Assembly: GCA_016715995.1 (NCBI GenBank)
Contig: JADJXF010000019.1
Span: 54,530 to 118,529 of the forward strand
DNA length: 64,000 nucleotides
Origin: Flavobacteriales bacterium
GTDB taxonomy: Bacteria; Bacteroidota; Bacteroidia; Flavobacteriales_F; PHOS-HE28
Reading direction: 5' to 3'
Positions 17,710 through 26,924 of this stretch are shown piece after piece. The position numbers and the translations under genes were made by a program. The notes under the pieces were generated by a model, which saw only the letters and a program-made list of their open reading frames with translations, had not been told where the DNA came from and searched no databases. How positions within the stretch are numbered: position 1 is the stretch's first letter; each line of letters begins with the position of its first letter.

Positions 17710-20469
17710 TTGACCATCGTTTCGCTGGTGGGCGCGGTGCTCGCCGCAATCGCCTATTTCATCGGAGCAGAGCGGAAGGACGGAGCGTGGACTCGCCTAG
17801 GCCGGCTGGGTTTCCGCGCGCACAGCCTGGCGGTGCTGGGCATCGTGGTCACGCTCTTCGTCATGCTGTTCAACCACTGGTTCGAGTTCGATTACGTGTG
17901 GAAGCACAGCAACCTGCAGATGCCGATGAAGTACATCGCGAGTTGCTTCTGGGAAGGGCAGGAGGGCTCCTTCCTGCTGTGGACTTTCTGGCACGTGGTG
18001 CTGGGGAACATCCTGATCATGCGGGCCAAGACATGGGAACCGCACGTGATGGCGGTGATCGCGCTGGTGCAGGTCTTCCTGGCCTTCATGCTGCTGGGCA
18101 TCTACGTGGGCGACATGAAGCTCGGCAGCAGCCCCTTCCTGCTGATCCGCGAGCTGCCGGAGAACATCGGCCTGCCGTGGACTGCGATGAAGGGCTACCT
18201 CTCCGCGATCCCGCAGTTCGCTGATGGTCGTGGCCTGAACCCGCTGCTGCAGAACTACTGGATGGTGATCCATCCGCCCACGCTCTTCCTGGGCTTCGCG
18301 GCCACCTTGGTCCCCTTCGCGTACGCCATCGCGGGACTGTGGCGCAGGGAGCGCACCGCGTGGATCGCGCCATCGCTGCCGTGGACCTTCTTCGGGGTGA
18401 TGGTGCTCGGCACGGGCATCCTCATGGGCGGGGCATGGGCGTATGAGGCGCTCAGCTTCGGCGGCTTCTGGGCCTGGGACCCGGTGGAGAATGCTTCGCT
18501 GGTGCCATGGATCACGCTCGTGGGCGCTGGTCACCTCATGCTCGTGAACAAGCGCAAGGAGACCTCGCTCTTCGCCGCCTTCCTGCTCACGCTCATCACC
18601 TTCATCCTCGTGCTTTACAGCACCTTCCTCACGCGCAGCGGCGTGCTCGGCGATACCAGCGTGCACAGCTTCACCGGTGATGGCATGCTGCCCGCGCTGG
18701 TGCGCTTCCTGCTCATCTTCCTCGGCATCAGCGCGGCCATGCTCCATCCCGATAGGAGGCAACGCTGGTTCTATGTCATCGTTTCGCTCGCGCTGATGGC
18801 GATCGGCATCGGGCTCGAGGTGGAGGTGCAGGCGATCCTGCTCTTCGGCGTCCTCACGCTGGTGATGCTGGTGCAGGCTTACCGCAAGGGCTTCTCTTCG
18901 TCCGATCCGGAGGAGGCGCTATGGTCGCGGGAGTTCTGGCTCTTCATGGCGTCCCTGGTGCTGCTGCTCAGCGCCGCGCAGATCACCTTCAGCACGAGCA
19001 TCCCGGTCACGAACATCCTGCTCACGCCATTCAAGGGTCTCTTCGCCTCGCTCGGCGATTCGCTTGGCAGCGGCTTCTTCACCAAGCTGAGCCAGGAAGG
19101 CCTAGCGCCTCCCGGCGAAGCCATCCGGCACTACAACAACTGGCAGGTCCCCTTCGCCATCGTCGTCGCACTGCTCGTCGCCTTTACGCAATACCTGCGG
19201 TGGAAGGACAGCGACCGTCGGAAGTTCTTCAAGCAGTTGGCGGTATCCATCGCAATCGCGGTAATCCTCACGGCGATCGGCATCCGCGCGCTGGGATACG
19301 GCATCAGCGAGCTGCGCCTCGGCGCCATGCTCTTCACCACGGCCTTCGCCGCCATCGCCAACATCGCCTATGTGCCGGTGGTGCTGAAAGGGAGATTGCG
19401 CAACGCGGGTCCGAGCATAGCGCACACGGGCTTCGCGCTGGTGCTGCTGGGCGCGCTGGTGAGCACCAGCCGCAAGGACGAGGTCAGCCGCAACGCGCGC
19501 AGCATGGACCTCCGCTTCCTGAGCGAGGAGTTCAGCAACAGCAAGGACATCCTGCTGTACCGGGGCGATACGGTCCGCATGGGGCAACACTACGTGCATT
19601 ACCGGGAGAAGCGGCCCGACGGCGTGAACCTGCACTACGAGATGGACTACTTCGCGGTGGAGCCGCGCCGCTACGCGGAGGGCGATACCGTGCGCATCGG
19701 CGGCACGCTCTTCCGCGCGCGCGAGGCGCACACGGCCGGATCGGAGTTCCTCGTCCAGCAGCCGCGCTTCTGGGAACCGCTGGAGAACTACACGAAGCGG
19801 CACCTATGGCATGCGAAGGATTGGAGCCCCACGCGGGCCGGGCCACGGATCTTCGATCTTGCGCCCTTCATCCAGATCAACCCGCGTTTCGGGAATGTGC
19901 CGGAGCCGAGCACCAAGCACTGGCTCACGCGCGACCTCTACACCCACATCCGGTACGCCGAGATGGCGATGGATCCCGACACCGCGCTCGATGGCACCAT
20001 CGCACCCGATGACACATGGATGCCGAACCGCCGCTACGACAAGCAGGCGGGCGACACCATCGTGACGCCAACCAGTGTGGTGGTGATCGACAGCCTGTAC
20101 GTGCTGCGCGACAGTTCCACCAAGACCATGCTCGGCGACCGCTTCACGGTTTACGCCGCAGCGCTGCGCATCCGGGACCTCTACAATCCAGACCGCTGGT
20201 TCGAGGCGCGCCCCCTGGTGATCTACGCCGATGGCCGCGCGGTGATGGGCAAGGCTGCTGAAGTGGAGCCTTTGCGGATCCGCCTGGCCTCCGTCGATGG
20301 CGACAAGCTCGGCCTCGAGGTGGCGGAGCGCGAGTTCGTGGTGATGCAGGCGTTGATCTTCCCCGGCATCAACATCCTCTGGATCGGCTGCGTGCTGCTG
20401 GCGCTCGGCACAGGCTGGGCGGTGTGGCAGCGGGTGAGGAAACGTGAAGTTGAGAAGTTGAAAGGTTGA
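17710..20469 (+). CDS. ccmF: Cytochrome c heme lyase subunit CcmF (5' end frameshifted)
   Basis: A 919-codon open frame with more than a dozen transmembrane helices. The heme-handling motif FGGFWAWDPVENASLVPW is near residue 258, and conserved histidines lie in MVIHPPTLFLGF and HSFTGDG. CcmF takes heme from CcmE and attaches it to apocytochrome c with partner proteins. The last 350 residues include a large periplasmic domain before a final helix, longer than in E. coli CcmF, as in Bacteroidota. The TTG start is an artefact of the frameshift. No ccmG or ccmH follows. Confidence 0.93.
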   Translation: MTIVSLVGAVLAAIAYFIGAERKDGAWTRLGRLGFRAHSLAVLGIVVTLFVMLFNHWFEFDYVWKHSNLQMPMKYIASCFWEGQEGSFLLWTFWHVVLGNILIMRAKTWEPHVMAVIALVQVFLAFMLLGIYVGDMKLGSSPFLLIRELPENIGLPWTAMKGYLSAIPQFADGRGLNPLLQNYWMVIHPPTLFLGFAATLVPFAYAIAGLWRRERTAWIAPSLPWTFFGVMVLGTGILMGGAWAYEALSFGGFWAWDPVENASLVPWITLVGAGHLMLVNKRKETSLFAAFLLTLITFILVLYSTFLTRSGVLGDTSVHSFTGDGMLPALVRFLLIFLGISAAMLHPDRRQRWFYVIVSLALMAIGIGLEVEVQAILLFGVLTLVMLVQAYRKGFSSSDPEEALWSREFWLFMASLVLLLSAAQITFSTSIPVTNILLTPFKGLFASLGDSLGSGFFTKLSQEGLAPPGEAIRHYNNWQVPFAIVVALLVAFTQYLRWKDSDRRKFFKQLAVSIAIAVILTAIGIRALGYGISELRLGAMLFTTAFAAIANIAYVPVVLKGRLRNAGPSIAHTGFALVLLGALVSTSRKDEVSRNARSMDLRFLSEEFSNSKDILLYRGDTVRMGQHYVHYREKRPDGVNLHYEMDYFAVEPRRYAEGDTVRIGGTLFRAREAHTAGSEFLVQQPRFWEPLENYTKRHLWHAKDWSPTRAGPRIFDLAPFIQINPRFGNVPEPSTKHWLTRDLYTHIRYAEMAMDPDTALDGTIAPDDTWMPNRRYDKQAGDTIVTPTSVVVIDSLYVLRDSSTKTMLGDRFTVYAAALRIRDLYNPDRWFEARPLVIYADGRAVMGKAAEVEPLRIRLASVDGDKLGLEVAEREFVVMQALIFPGINILWIGCVLLALGTGWAVWQRVRKREVEKLKG

Positions 20470-20527
20470 CAGTTGTCTGGCAGCCTAACGACGAACACAG
20501 ACACCGAACCACTGATACACGCAAGAG

Positions 20528-21317
20528 ATGAACTCGATTCTGCTCATCGGCACGGGTCGGATGGCCTATCACCTGGGCCATGCCATGGTGAAGGCCAAGC
20601 TGCCGCTCGTTGGCGTGGCTGGGCGTGATTCGGAGAAGCTCAACGACCTCGCCCGCTTCCTCGAACGCCCTGCGCATCGCCTGGACCGCGCGCTGCCCGA
20701 GGCCGACCTCGTCATCATCGCCACCAGCGACGACAGCATCGCGGAAGTGGCGGCCAAGTTGCCTTCGATGGAGGGCGTTGTGGCGCACACCGCCGGCGCT
20801 GTCGGCCTCGATGTGCTGCTGCCGCATGTGCACCGCGCCGTGCTCTGGCCGGTGCAGACCCTTAGTCACGGCGCACCGATCGACCTGAGTGATGTACCAC
20901 TGGCGGTGGATGCGAGCACGCCCGAGGCCGAAGCATCGATCCTGCGCGTGGCGCGCGCCATCAGCGGAAGCGTGCTGCAGTTGCCGCATCACCAGCGCGA
21001 ACTCCTGCACCTCACCGCGGTACTCGCTAGCAACTTCCCCGTCTTCCTCATGCACGAGGCGCAGCGCCTGCTGAAGCAGGGAGAAGCTGCCGCCCAACCT
21101 GCTCATGCCACTGTGGAAGCTCACGGCCAGCAAGGTCACCACCATCGGTCCGGAGCAGGCGCTCACCGGTCCCGCGCGACGCGGCGATGCGTCATCGATC
21201 GAGCGGCACCTCGAACTGTTGAAGGCGGAGCCCGATCTTCGCCGCGCGTATGCCCTGCTGAGCACCATGGTGCTGAAGGCATATGGCCACAGCACCGATG
21301 GCATCGGCGAACTATAA
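20528..21317 (+). pseudogene. Rossmann-like/DUF2520 protein, frameshifted
   Basis: The first ~184 codons encode an NAD(P)-binding domain (LLIGTGRMAYHLGHAM) and the start of the DUF2520 helical domain (ASNFPVFLMHEAQRLLKQ). An extra G in the run at 21079-21081 then shifts the frame. The rest (EKLPPNLLMPLWKLTASKV to RRGDASSIERHLELL, stop at 21317) continues in the +1 frame. Corrected length is about 262 residues. The family resembles ProC-like reductases and has no firm function. It is adjacent to the kdsC-like gene, whose ATG overlaps its end. Confidence 0.8.
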
Positions 21318-21822
21318 GGAGCTCCTCGCGGGCATCAGCACCTTCCTCTTCGACGTGGACGGCGTGTTCACGGACAACCGCACGCTGCTGTTCCCCGGCA
21401 TCGACCCGGTGCGCACTTTCCACACACGCGATGCCTTCGCCGTGCAGCACGCCATCAAGGAGGGCATGCGCATCATCATCGTCAGCGGGGGCCGCAGCCA
21501 GGGCGTGTCCGACAGCTTTGCACGGCTCGGGGTCCAAGAGGTGCATATGGGCACGCGCGACAAACTGGGCTTGTTGGAACAGAAGATCAGCGAAGGCCTT
21601 GACCCTGCTGCAGCGGCGTACATGGGCGACGACCTGCCCGATCTTCGCGTGATGCAGCGTGTGGGCCTGGCGTGCTGCCCGGCCGATGCGGTGCCGGAGA
21701 TCACGGCCATCAGCCGCTTCATCAGCGGCAAGGGCGGCGGGCAAGGGTGCGTGCGTGACCTGCTGGAGCAGGCCCTGAAGGCGCAGGGCAAGTGGCTCAC
21801 CGACGGCGCCTACACGTGGTGA
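21283..21822 (+). CDS. kdsC: KdsC-like HAD phosphatase (3-deoxy-D-manno-octulosonate 8-phosphate phosphatase)
   Basis: A 179-residue HAD-family phosphatase. The catalytic loop FDVDGVFTDNRTL holds both aspartates, SGG is motif II, and YMGDDLPDL is motif IV. Length and the GTRDK segment match KdsC, which removes phosphate from KDO-8-P during lipopolysaccharide core synthesis. Starts at 21283 or 21298 are possible. It overlaps the end of the DUF2520 gene. Confidence 0.88.
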   Translation: MATAPMASANYKELLAGISTFLFDVDGVFTDNRTLLFPGIDPVRTFHTRDAFAVQHAIKEGMRIIIVSGGRSQGVSDSFARLGVQEVHMGTRDKLGLLEQKISEGLDPAAAAYMGDDLPDLRVMQRVGLACCPADAVPEITAISRFISGKGGGQGCVRDLLEQALKAQGKWLTDGAYTW

Positions 21823-21844
21823 TCCCTCGAACACGAGGAAACAG

Positions 21845-22879
21845 ATGCTGGACCTCATTCGCCTCGCGCGCCCGCTGAATCTGCTCATCATGGCGCTCAC
21901 CATGGCGCTGATTCGCTACGGGCTGGTGCTCGGCCACCTGGAGCGCGGCTTGAAGCAGCTGCTGGGTGAAGTCGGCGGCGGCATCACCCGCAGCGACATA
22001 CTGACTGATTCCGGCTTCGGGCCGCAATTGCCGCTGCACCTCTTCGTATTGCTCGTGCTCAGTGTGGTGCTCATCGGCGCGGGCGGCAACATCATCAACG
22101 ACTACTTCGACACGCGCATCGATCGCATCAACAAGCCGGACCAGGTGATCGTGGGCCGCACGGTGAAGCGTCGCGTGGCGATGGCGGCGCACCTCGTGCT
22201 GAGCGGGCTGGGGCTGCTCTGCGGCGCCATCGTCGCTTGGCGAACGGGGCAATGGCCGTTGCTGATCATCCCCGCCTTCGCCATCGGCGCGCTGTGGACG
22301 TACAGCACCACTTTCAAGCGACGGCTCATCATCGGCAACGGCACCGTGGCCACGCTCACCGCACTGGTGCCGCTCACCGTCGGGCTGTACGAGATCCCCG
22401 CATTGCAGCGCTCCTTCGCCGCGCACGGCACGGTGGCCCTCGCCGATGGCGCGCGCTACCAGATGGAGAGCGATTTTACCGAGCTCTGGTGGTGGGTCCT
22501 CGGCTTCGCGGCCTTCGCGTTCATGTCGTCGCTCGTGCGCGAGTTGCAGAAGGACATGGCCGACGTGAAGGGCGATGCCGCCAACGGTTGCAGAACGATC
22601 CCCATCGTGTGGGGCATGCGCTGGGCAAAGGCGCTCGTGCTCACCTACACCGCCTTCATCATCCTGGCGCTGCTCGCCTTGCACATGCTCATTCCGGCCT
22701 TGCGCGGAAATCTCGCCTACTGGTACATCCAGCTCGGCATCATCGCGCCATTGCTGCTCTCGGCGGGCTTCACCTACAATGCGGTGCACCGCGAGGAGCA
22801 TGTCCGCGCTGGCACGCTCCTGAAGGTAGCCATGGTCATGGGCGTGGGCTTCGCGGCACTGATCCGGTTCCTGCCATGA
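21845..22879 (+). CDS. UbiA-family prenyltransferase
   Basis: A 344-residue membrane enzyme with about nine helices. The first polyprenyl diphosphate-Mg site is NDYFDTRIDRIN near residue 85; the second is LQKDMADVKGD near 235. In Flavobacteriia this gene sits between kdsC and maf and is often named geranylgeranylglycerol-phosphate geranylgeranyltransferase. The acceptor is not proven from sequence; a quinone or lipid is equally possible. Its stop overlaps the maf ATG. Confidence 0.85.
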   Translation: MLDLIRLARPLNLLIMALTMALIRYGLVLGHLERGLKQLLGEVGGGITRSDILTDSGFGPQLPLHLFVLLVLSVVLIGAGGNIINDYFDTRIDRINKPDQVIVGRTVKRRVAMAAHLVLSGLGLLCGAIVAWRTGQWPLLIIPAFAIGALWTYSTTFKRRLIIGNGTVATLTALVPLTVGLYEIPALQRSFAAHGTVALADGARYQMESDFTELWWWVLGFAAFAFMSSLVRELQKDMADVKGDAANGCRTIPIVWGMRWAKALVLTYTAFIILALLALHMLIPALRGNLAYWYIQLGIIAPLLLSAGFTYNAVHREEHVRAGTLLKVAMVMGVGFAALIRFLP

Positions 22880-23505
22880 CAGCGCCACCGCTCTTCCCCT
22901 GGCGCCTCATCCTCGCCTCCGCTTCGCCCCGCCGCCGCCAGCTGCTGCAAGGCCTGGACCTGCCGGTCGAGATCACCAGCGTCGATGTGGACGAGACGCC
23001 GCCGCCGGGCATGCCCGATGACCAAGTGGCCGAGCACCTTGCGCGGAAGAAGGCCGAAGCGTGGAGCGGCTCGCTCGCTTCCGATCAAGTGCTCATCACT
23101 GCAGATACCACCGTGCTTCTTGATGATGCTTCAGGCGCACACACCGGGTCAAAGCCCGGCGCAAGCCTGCTGAACAAGCCGGTGGATGATGCCGATGCCC
23201 GCCGCATGCTCGCGCTCCTCGCGGGCCGATCGCATCGTGTGATCACCGGTGTCTGCCTGCGCACAGCGAGCGGAATGGTCAGCTTCGCTGACATCTCAGT
23301 GGTGCATTTCCGCGATCTCACCGCTGACGAGATCGCGTACTACGTGGCGCGGCACAAGCCCTTGGATAAGGCCGGCGCGTACGGGGTGCAGGACTGGATC
23401 GGATATACCGCCGTGGACCGCATCGAGGGCAGCTTCTACACCGTGATGGGCCTGCCGATGCACTGCGTGTACTCGGCCTTGCGCGATCTGTCCCGGCCAA
23501 GTTGA
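22876..23505 (+). CDS. maf: Maf-family nucleoside triphosphate pyrophosphatase
   Basis: 209 residues. The N-terminal motif LASASPRRRQLLQ is the Maf signature, followed by ADTTVLLDD and the C-terminal GAYGVQDWIG and GSFYTVMGLP. Maf proteins hydrolyse dTTP, UTP or modified nucleotides to monophosphates. The ATG at 22876 overlaps the UbiA stop by 4 nt, so the two are coupled. Confidence 0.92.
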   Translation: MTAPPLFPWRLILASASPRRRQLLQGLDLPVEITSVDVDETPPPGMPDDQVAEHLARKKAEAWSGSLASDQVLITADTTVLLDDASGAHTGSKPGASLLNKPVDDADARRMLALLAGRSHRVITGVCLRTASGMVSFADISVVHFRDLTADEIAYYVARHKPLDKAGAYGVQDWIGYTAVDRIEGSFYTVMGLPMHCVYSALRDLSRPS

Positions 23506-23563
23506 CTTCGATCATCGGGAAAGCCTGAATCATGCCGAACTTGTGCCGCCCAATCGAATCGCC

Positions 23564-24466
23564 ATGAACCGCATCACCCGCCTCGCCATCGCTGCATCGC
23601 TCGCTCTTCCATTCACTGTCGCCGCGCAGAAAGGCAACACCACGCATGAGGGTTATGCGATTTCGTGGGACAAGACCATCGCGGTGATTCCGGACAGCCT
23701 GCAGAACGGCATGTTCAAACTGCCCGCATGGACCATCGCGGTGCATGAGGGCGAGGCTTCGGATGTGATGGGCTGGTGGATGGCCGACATGCAGGCGGTG
23801 AGCACGGCGGTGACCAAGGGCAGACCGGCGAAGGCCATGGGCCTGAGGCTTCCGCAGGTGAGCGGAGCGGCCATGGCAGCGGCGGCAACGGTTCAGGAGA
23901 AGAAGGCCGGCTTTGCGCGGCTCACCGTGGCCTTCGCGCTGAACGACAGCACGACCACTGAGGGCAACGAGGGGCAGGAGGCCTACATGCGCACCCTGGC
24001 CGTGAAGTACAACCGCGCGGTGGTGCAGGCCCAGATCGCGACGTATGAGAAGCAACTCGGCAAGGCCGGAGACAAGCTGGCTGATACCAAGGGCGATGTG
24101 GCGAAGAGCCAGTCGCGCATCACCAAGTCGAGCAGCAACATGGAGAAGATCAAGGCCAAGCGCGGAAAGATCCAGCGCGACAACGCCAAGGTCAGTGGCG
24201 ACATCGCGGGGCTGGAGAAGAAGTTCGCGCTGAGCAACGACCCAAAGGACCTGCAGAAGCTCACCAAGGCGCGCCAGAAACTGGCCAAAGGAGAATCGTC
24301 ACAGGCGAAATTGATGCAACAGGAAGCCAAGGTGCAGGGCGATATCGCGAAGGAGCAGGGACGCTTGGAGAGCAGCGCTGGCAAGGCCGAGGATCGCGGC
24401 GTCACCAAGGAGGAAGTGCAGCGCGTGCTCGATGCCTTGAAGCGCAAGCACGATTCAATCCAGTGA
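23564..24466 (+). CDS. Secreted coiled-coil protein of unknown function
   Basis: About 300 residues with a signal peptide (ends FTVAAQ). Residues 160-290 form a long Lys/Glu/Ala/Gln-rich helical region with heptad-like spacing, predicted coiled coil. The 130-residue N-terminal part has no family I recognise. It probably sits in the periplasm or is exported. The ATG at 23564 is the one before the signal peptide. It converges with the adhesin-like gene at 24474. Confidence 0.75.
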   Translation: MNRITRLAIAASLALPFTVAAQKGNTTHEGYAISWDKTIAVIPDSLQNGMFKLPAWTIAVHEGEASDVMGWWMADMQAVSTAVTKGRPAKAMGLRLPQVSGAAMAAAATVQEKKAGFARLTVAFALNDSTTTEGNEGQEAYMRTLAVKYNRAVVQAQIATYEKQLGKAGDKLADTKGDVAKSQSRITKSSSNMEKIKAKRGKIQRDNAKVSGDIAGLEKKFALSNDPKDLQKLTKARQKLAKGESSQAKLMQQEAKVQGDIAKEQGRLESSAGKAEDRGVTKEEVQRVLDALKRKHDSIQ

Positions 24467-24473
24467 CCAGCGC

Positions 24474-26852
24474 TCAGCGCAGCAGCGTCACGTGCCCCGT
24501 GCGTTCCTGGATGCGATCCTCTGAATCGCGCAGGCGCAGGCGCCACGGATAAACGCCGATCGGCACCTCACCGCCCGAGCCGCCACCCCACAGCACGCGC
24601 TTGTCGGTGCTGCGGAAGATGACGCCGCCCCAGCGGTCGAACACGATCAGCTCGAACGCGCGTGGCTCGCCCACCGTGGTGATCACGCCCCAGGCATCGT
24701 TGATCCCATCGCCGTTCGGCGTGAAGGCGTTGGGCACGTACGCCCCGAACTCATCCTCCACGCAGATGAGTTGTCCGATGCTGTTCGTGCAGCCGTTCGT
24801 GCTGGCCACGTAGAGGTCCACCTCGTAGCAGCCGACGGCGGCGTAGGCGAAGGCGGGCGAATAGCTCGTGCTGCTGCTGTCGGCGGGATCGCCGAAGAGC
24901 CAACGGACACTGTCGGCGCCGGAGGAGAGGTTGATGAACTGGAACAGCGGATCCTTGATCGTTGTGACCGGTGGATCGGCCAGGAAAGCGGCCACCGGTG
25001 TTTGCAGGACATGCACCGCCTCGGCAAGTGCCCATGTGCCGCTGCATCCCGATGCATCGGACACAGTCAGCGATACATCGTACACGCCTCCGCCCGCATA
25101 GCAATGGCGCAGCAGGCTCTCGCCGGCGCTGAGCACCGTGCCATCCCCCATGTCCCATGTGAACGTGCCGTTGGCGGCGCTGGTGCTGAAGCCGGCGCAA
25201 TGCGGCGAGCAGCCGATCGTGTCAGTGACGGTGAAGACCGGCGTGGCCACGCTGCCTACAATTACTTCTACGGTCATCGTTGGGCTCACGCAGCCATTCG
25301 CATCCGTGGCGACCACGGTAAAGGTGGTGCTCACAGCGGGTGAGACATCAGGGCCGGAAGGGCTCCAGGTGTAGATGTATCCCGCACTTCCGCCTGCAGC
25401 GTTTGCTTGAAGCGTGGTGGCATCGCCTGCGCAGATGCGCACCGTATCCGCCGCTGCGAGGGTGATGGCCGTTGGCTCGGTGACGGTCGCGCTCACCGTG
25501 GTGGAGCAGCTGCTGGCATCGGTGATGGTGCAGGTATAGGTTCCAGCGGAGAGGCTATTGGCCGAAGGGCCGCTGCCTCCATTCGGCGACCATGAATAGG
25601 AGTATCCCGGCGTGCCGCCATTCACCGTCACCGACGCGCTGCCGTCCGCGAAGCCATTGCACGAGGCCGGGGTGGTGGTGATCGAAGCCGTGGGCGCCGA
25701 GGACGGAGGTGCGAGCGTGACCGAGCCGCCCGTGGGGCATGAGCCCGCGCTGTTGGCCACGAAGTTGTATGTGCCTGCGCCCAGACCCGAGACCGCGCTG
25801 GTGCTCGCGCCGCCTGGATTCCACAAATAGATGATCGGCGCGCTGGCGCCCGATACCGCAGCGCTCACGCTTCCATCGTTGCCGGCGCAGGTGGGGTCGG
25901 TGCCGCTGAGTTGCAGGCCGAGGATGTTCACGGGTAGCGTGACCACCTGCGGCGAGCGGCACGAATAGAAGAGCGAAAGGGTGACCGTGTACGCGCCGGG
26001 CGTGGAGAACACATGCTGCGGTGTCTGTGCGGAACTGGTATTCGCCGCGCCGGAGGCCGGATCGCCGAAGTCCCACAGAAGCGTGCTGGCGCAGGTCTGC
26101 ACGCCGGAGATGGCCAGCGTGTCGGCGAAGCAGGTCCATTGCACGGGATTCGGTTCAGGCGGCGCCTCGCCGATGTACACGTCGTCGATCGCGATGCCAT
26201 CGTAGCTGTTGCAGGTGGTGCCCGCGCCGAAGATGAAGCGGAACTTCACGCTCGGCTCGCCCGCGAGGTCGGCAAGGCAGTGCGATGCGGTGACCCAACC
26301 GAGGCTGCCTTGGCTGCCGGCGCAGGATCCCTGCGTCGGCCCGATGCGGCCACTCCAGCCCTGCTTTGGCGAAGCGAGGTTGAGGTTGTTGATGTTCGGC
26401 GTGTTGAACCAGTTCTGGTCGAAGCAGGTCGCCGGGTCGTTCACCGTGCCCACATTGCTCCACGTGTTGCCTTGGTCAAGCGAATACTGGAAGCCTAGGC
26501 CATCGTACGTGCGCTCGCACTCCCAGAAGATCTTGAACGACACATAGGGATAGGGCAGGGCGCTGAAATCGAAGCACGGGCCTTCGAGCCAGCTCTGCTC
26601 GCCGTAGGTGTAGAACGAACCGGTGAGCCCGCCCACGCACCAGCTCTTGGTGCCGCCGCCCGCGCTGTTGATGGTGGGCTTGGCGGGCGTTCCCCATGCC
26701 CAATCGTTGCCCGTGCCGCCGGAGAGCCATGCGGGCGCCGCTTCGAAGCCCTCCTGGTAAGGGAACGTGCCGACTACAATGCCGCATTGCGCGTGCGCGA
26801 CAACACCGGCCAAGAGAGCCGCTGAGAAAAGGAACAGGCGCATCAGCCGCAT
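24474..26852 (-). CDS. Large PKD/SprB-like surface protein with T9SS type B C-terminal domain
   Basis: About 792 residues. Signal peptide (ends VVAHAQ), then a MAM/jelly-roll-like region (residues ~30-215). Next come a PKD-like domain (LWDFGDPASGAANTSS), SprB-type repeats (DGSVSAAVSG; DGSASVTVNGGTPGYSYSW), two more PKD units (TWDMGDGTVLSAGE; RWLFGDPADSS) and the gliding-motility-associated C-terminal domain YVPNAFTPNGDGINDAW to the end TGHVTLLR. It is exported by type IX secretion; a role in adhesion or carbohydrate binding is inferred. The start is one of three near ATGs (26861, 26852, 26843). Confidence 0.88.
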   Translation of the reverse strand: MRLMRLFLFSAALLAGVVAHAQCGIVVGTFPYQEGFEAAPAWLSGGTGNDWAWGTPAKPTINSAGGGTKSWCVGGLTGSFYTYGEQSWLEGPCFDFSALPYPYVSFKIFWECERTYDGLGFQYSLDQGNTWSNVGTVNDPATCFDQNWFNTPNINNLNLASPKQGWSGRIGPTQGSCAGSQGSLGWVTASHCLADLAGEPSVKFRFIFGAGTTCNSYDGIAIDDVYIGEAPPEPNPVQWTCFADTLAISGVQTCASTLLWDFGDPASGAANTSSAQTPQHVFSTPGAYTVTLSLFYSCRSPQVVTLPVNILGLQLSGTDPTCAGNDGSVSAAVSGASAPIIYLWNPGGASTSAVSGLGAGTYNFVANSAGSCPTGGSVTLAPPSSAPTASITTTPASCNGFADGSASVTVNGGTPGYSYSWSPNGGSGPSANSLSAGTYTCTITDASSCSTTVSATVTEPTAITLAAADTVRICAGDATTLQANAAGGSAGYIYTWSPSGPDVSPAVSTTFTVVATDANGCVSPTMTVEVIVGSVATPVFTVTDTIGCSPHCAGFSTSAANGTFTWDMGDGTVLSAGESLLRHCYAGGGVYDVSLTVSDASGCSGTWALAEAVHVLQTPVAAFLADPPVTTIKDPLFQFINLSSGADSVRWLFGDPADSSSTSYSPAFAYAAVGCYEVDLYVASTNGCTNSIGQLICVEDEFGAYVPNAFTPNGDGINDAWGVITTVGEPRAFELIVFDRWGGVIFRSTDKRVLWGGGSGGEVPIGVYPWRLRLRDSEDRIQERTGHVTLLR

Positions 26853-26924
26853 CGCTTGCAAAGGACGGTCATAACGCTCGTCTTGTCGCCTGAATCATCA
26901 CGAGTGGAAGCGCGTGATGCCCTC

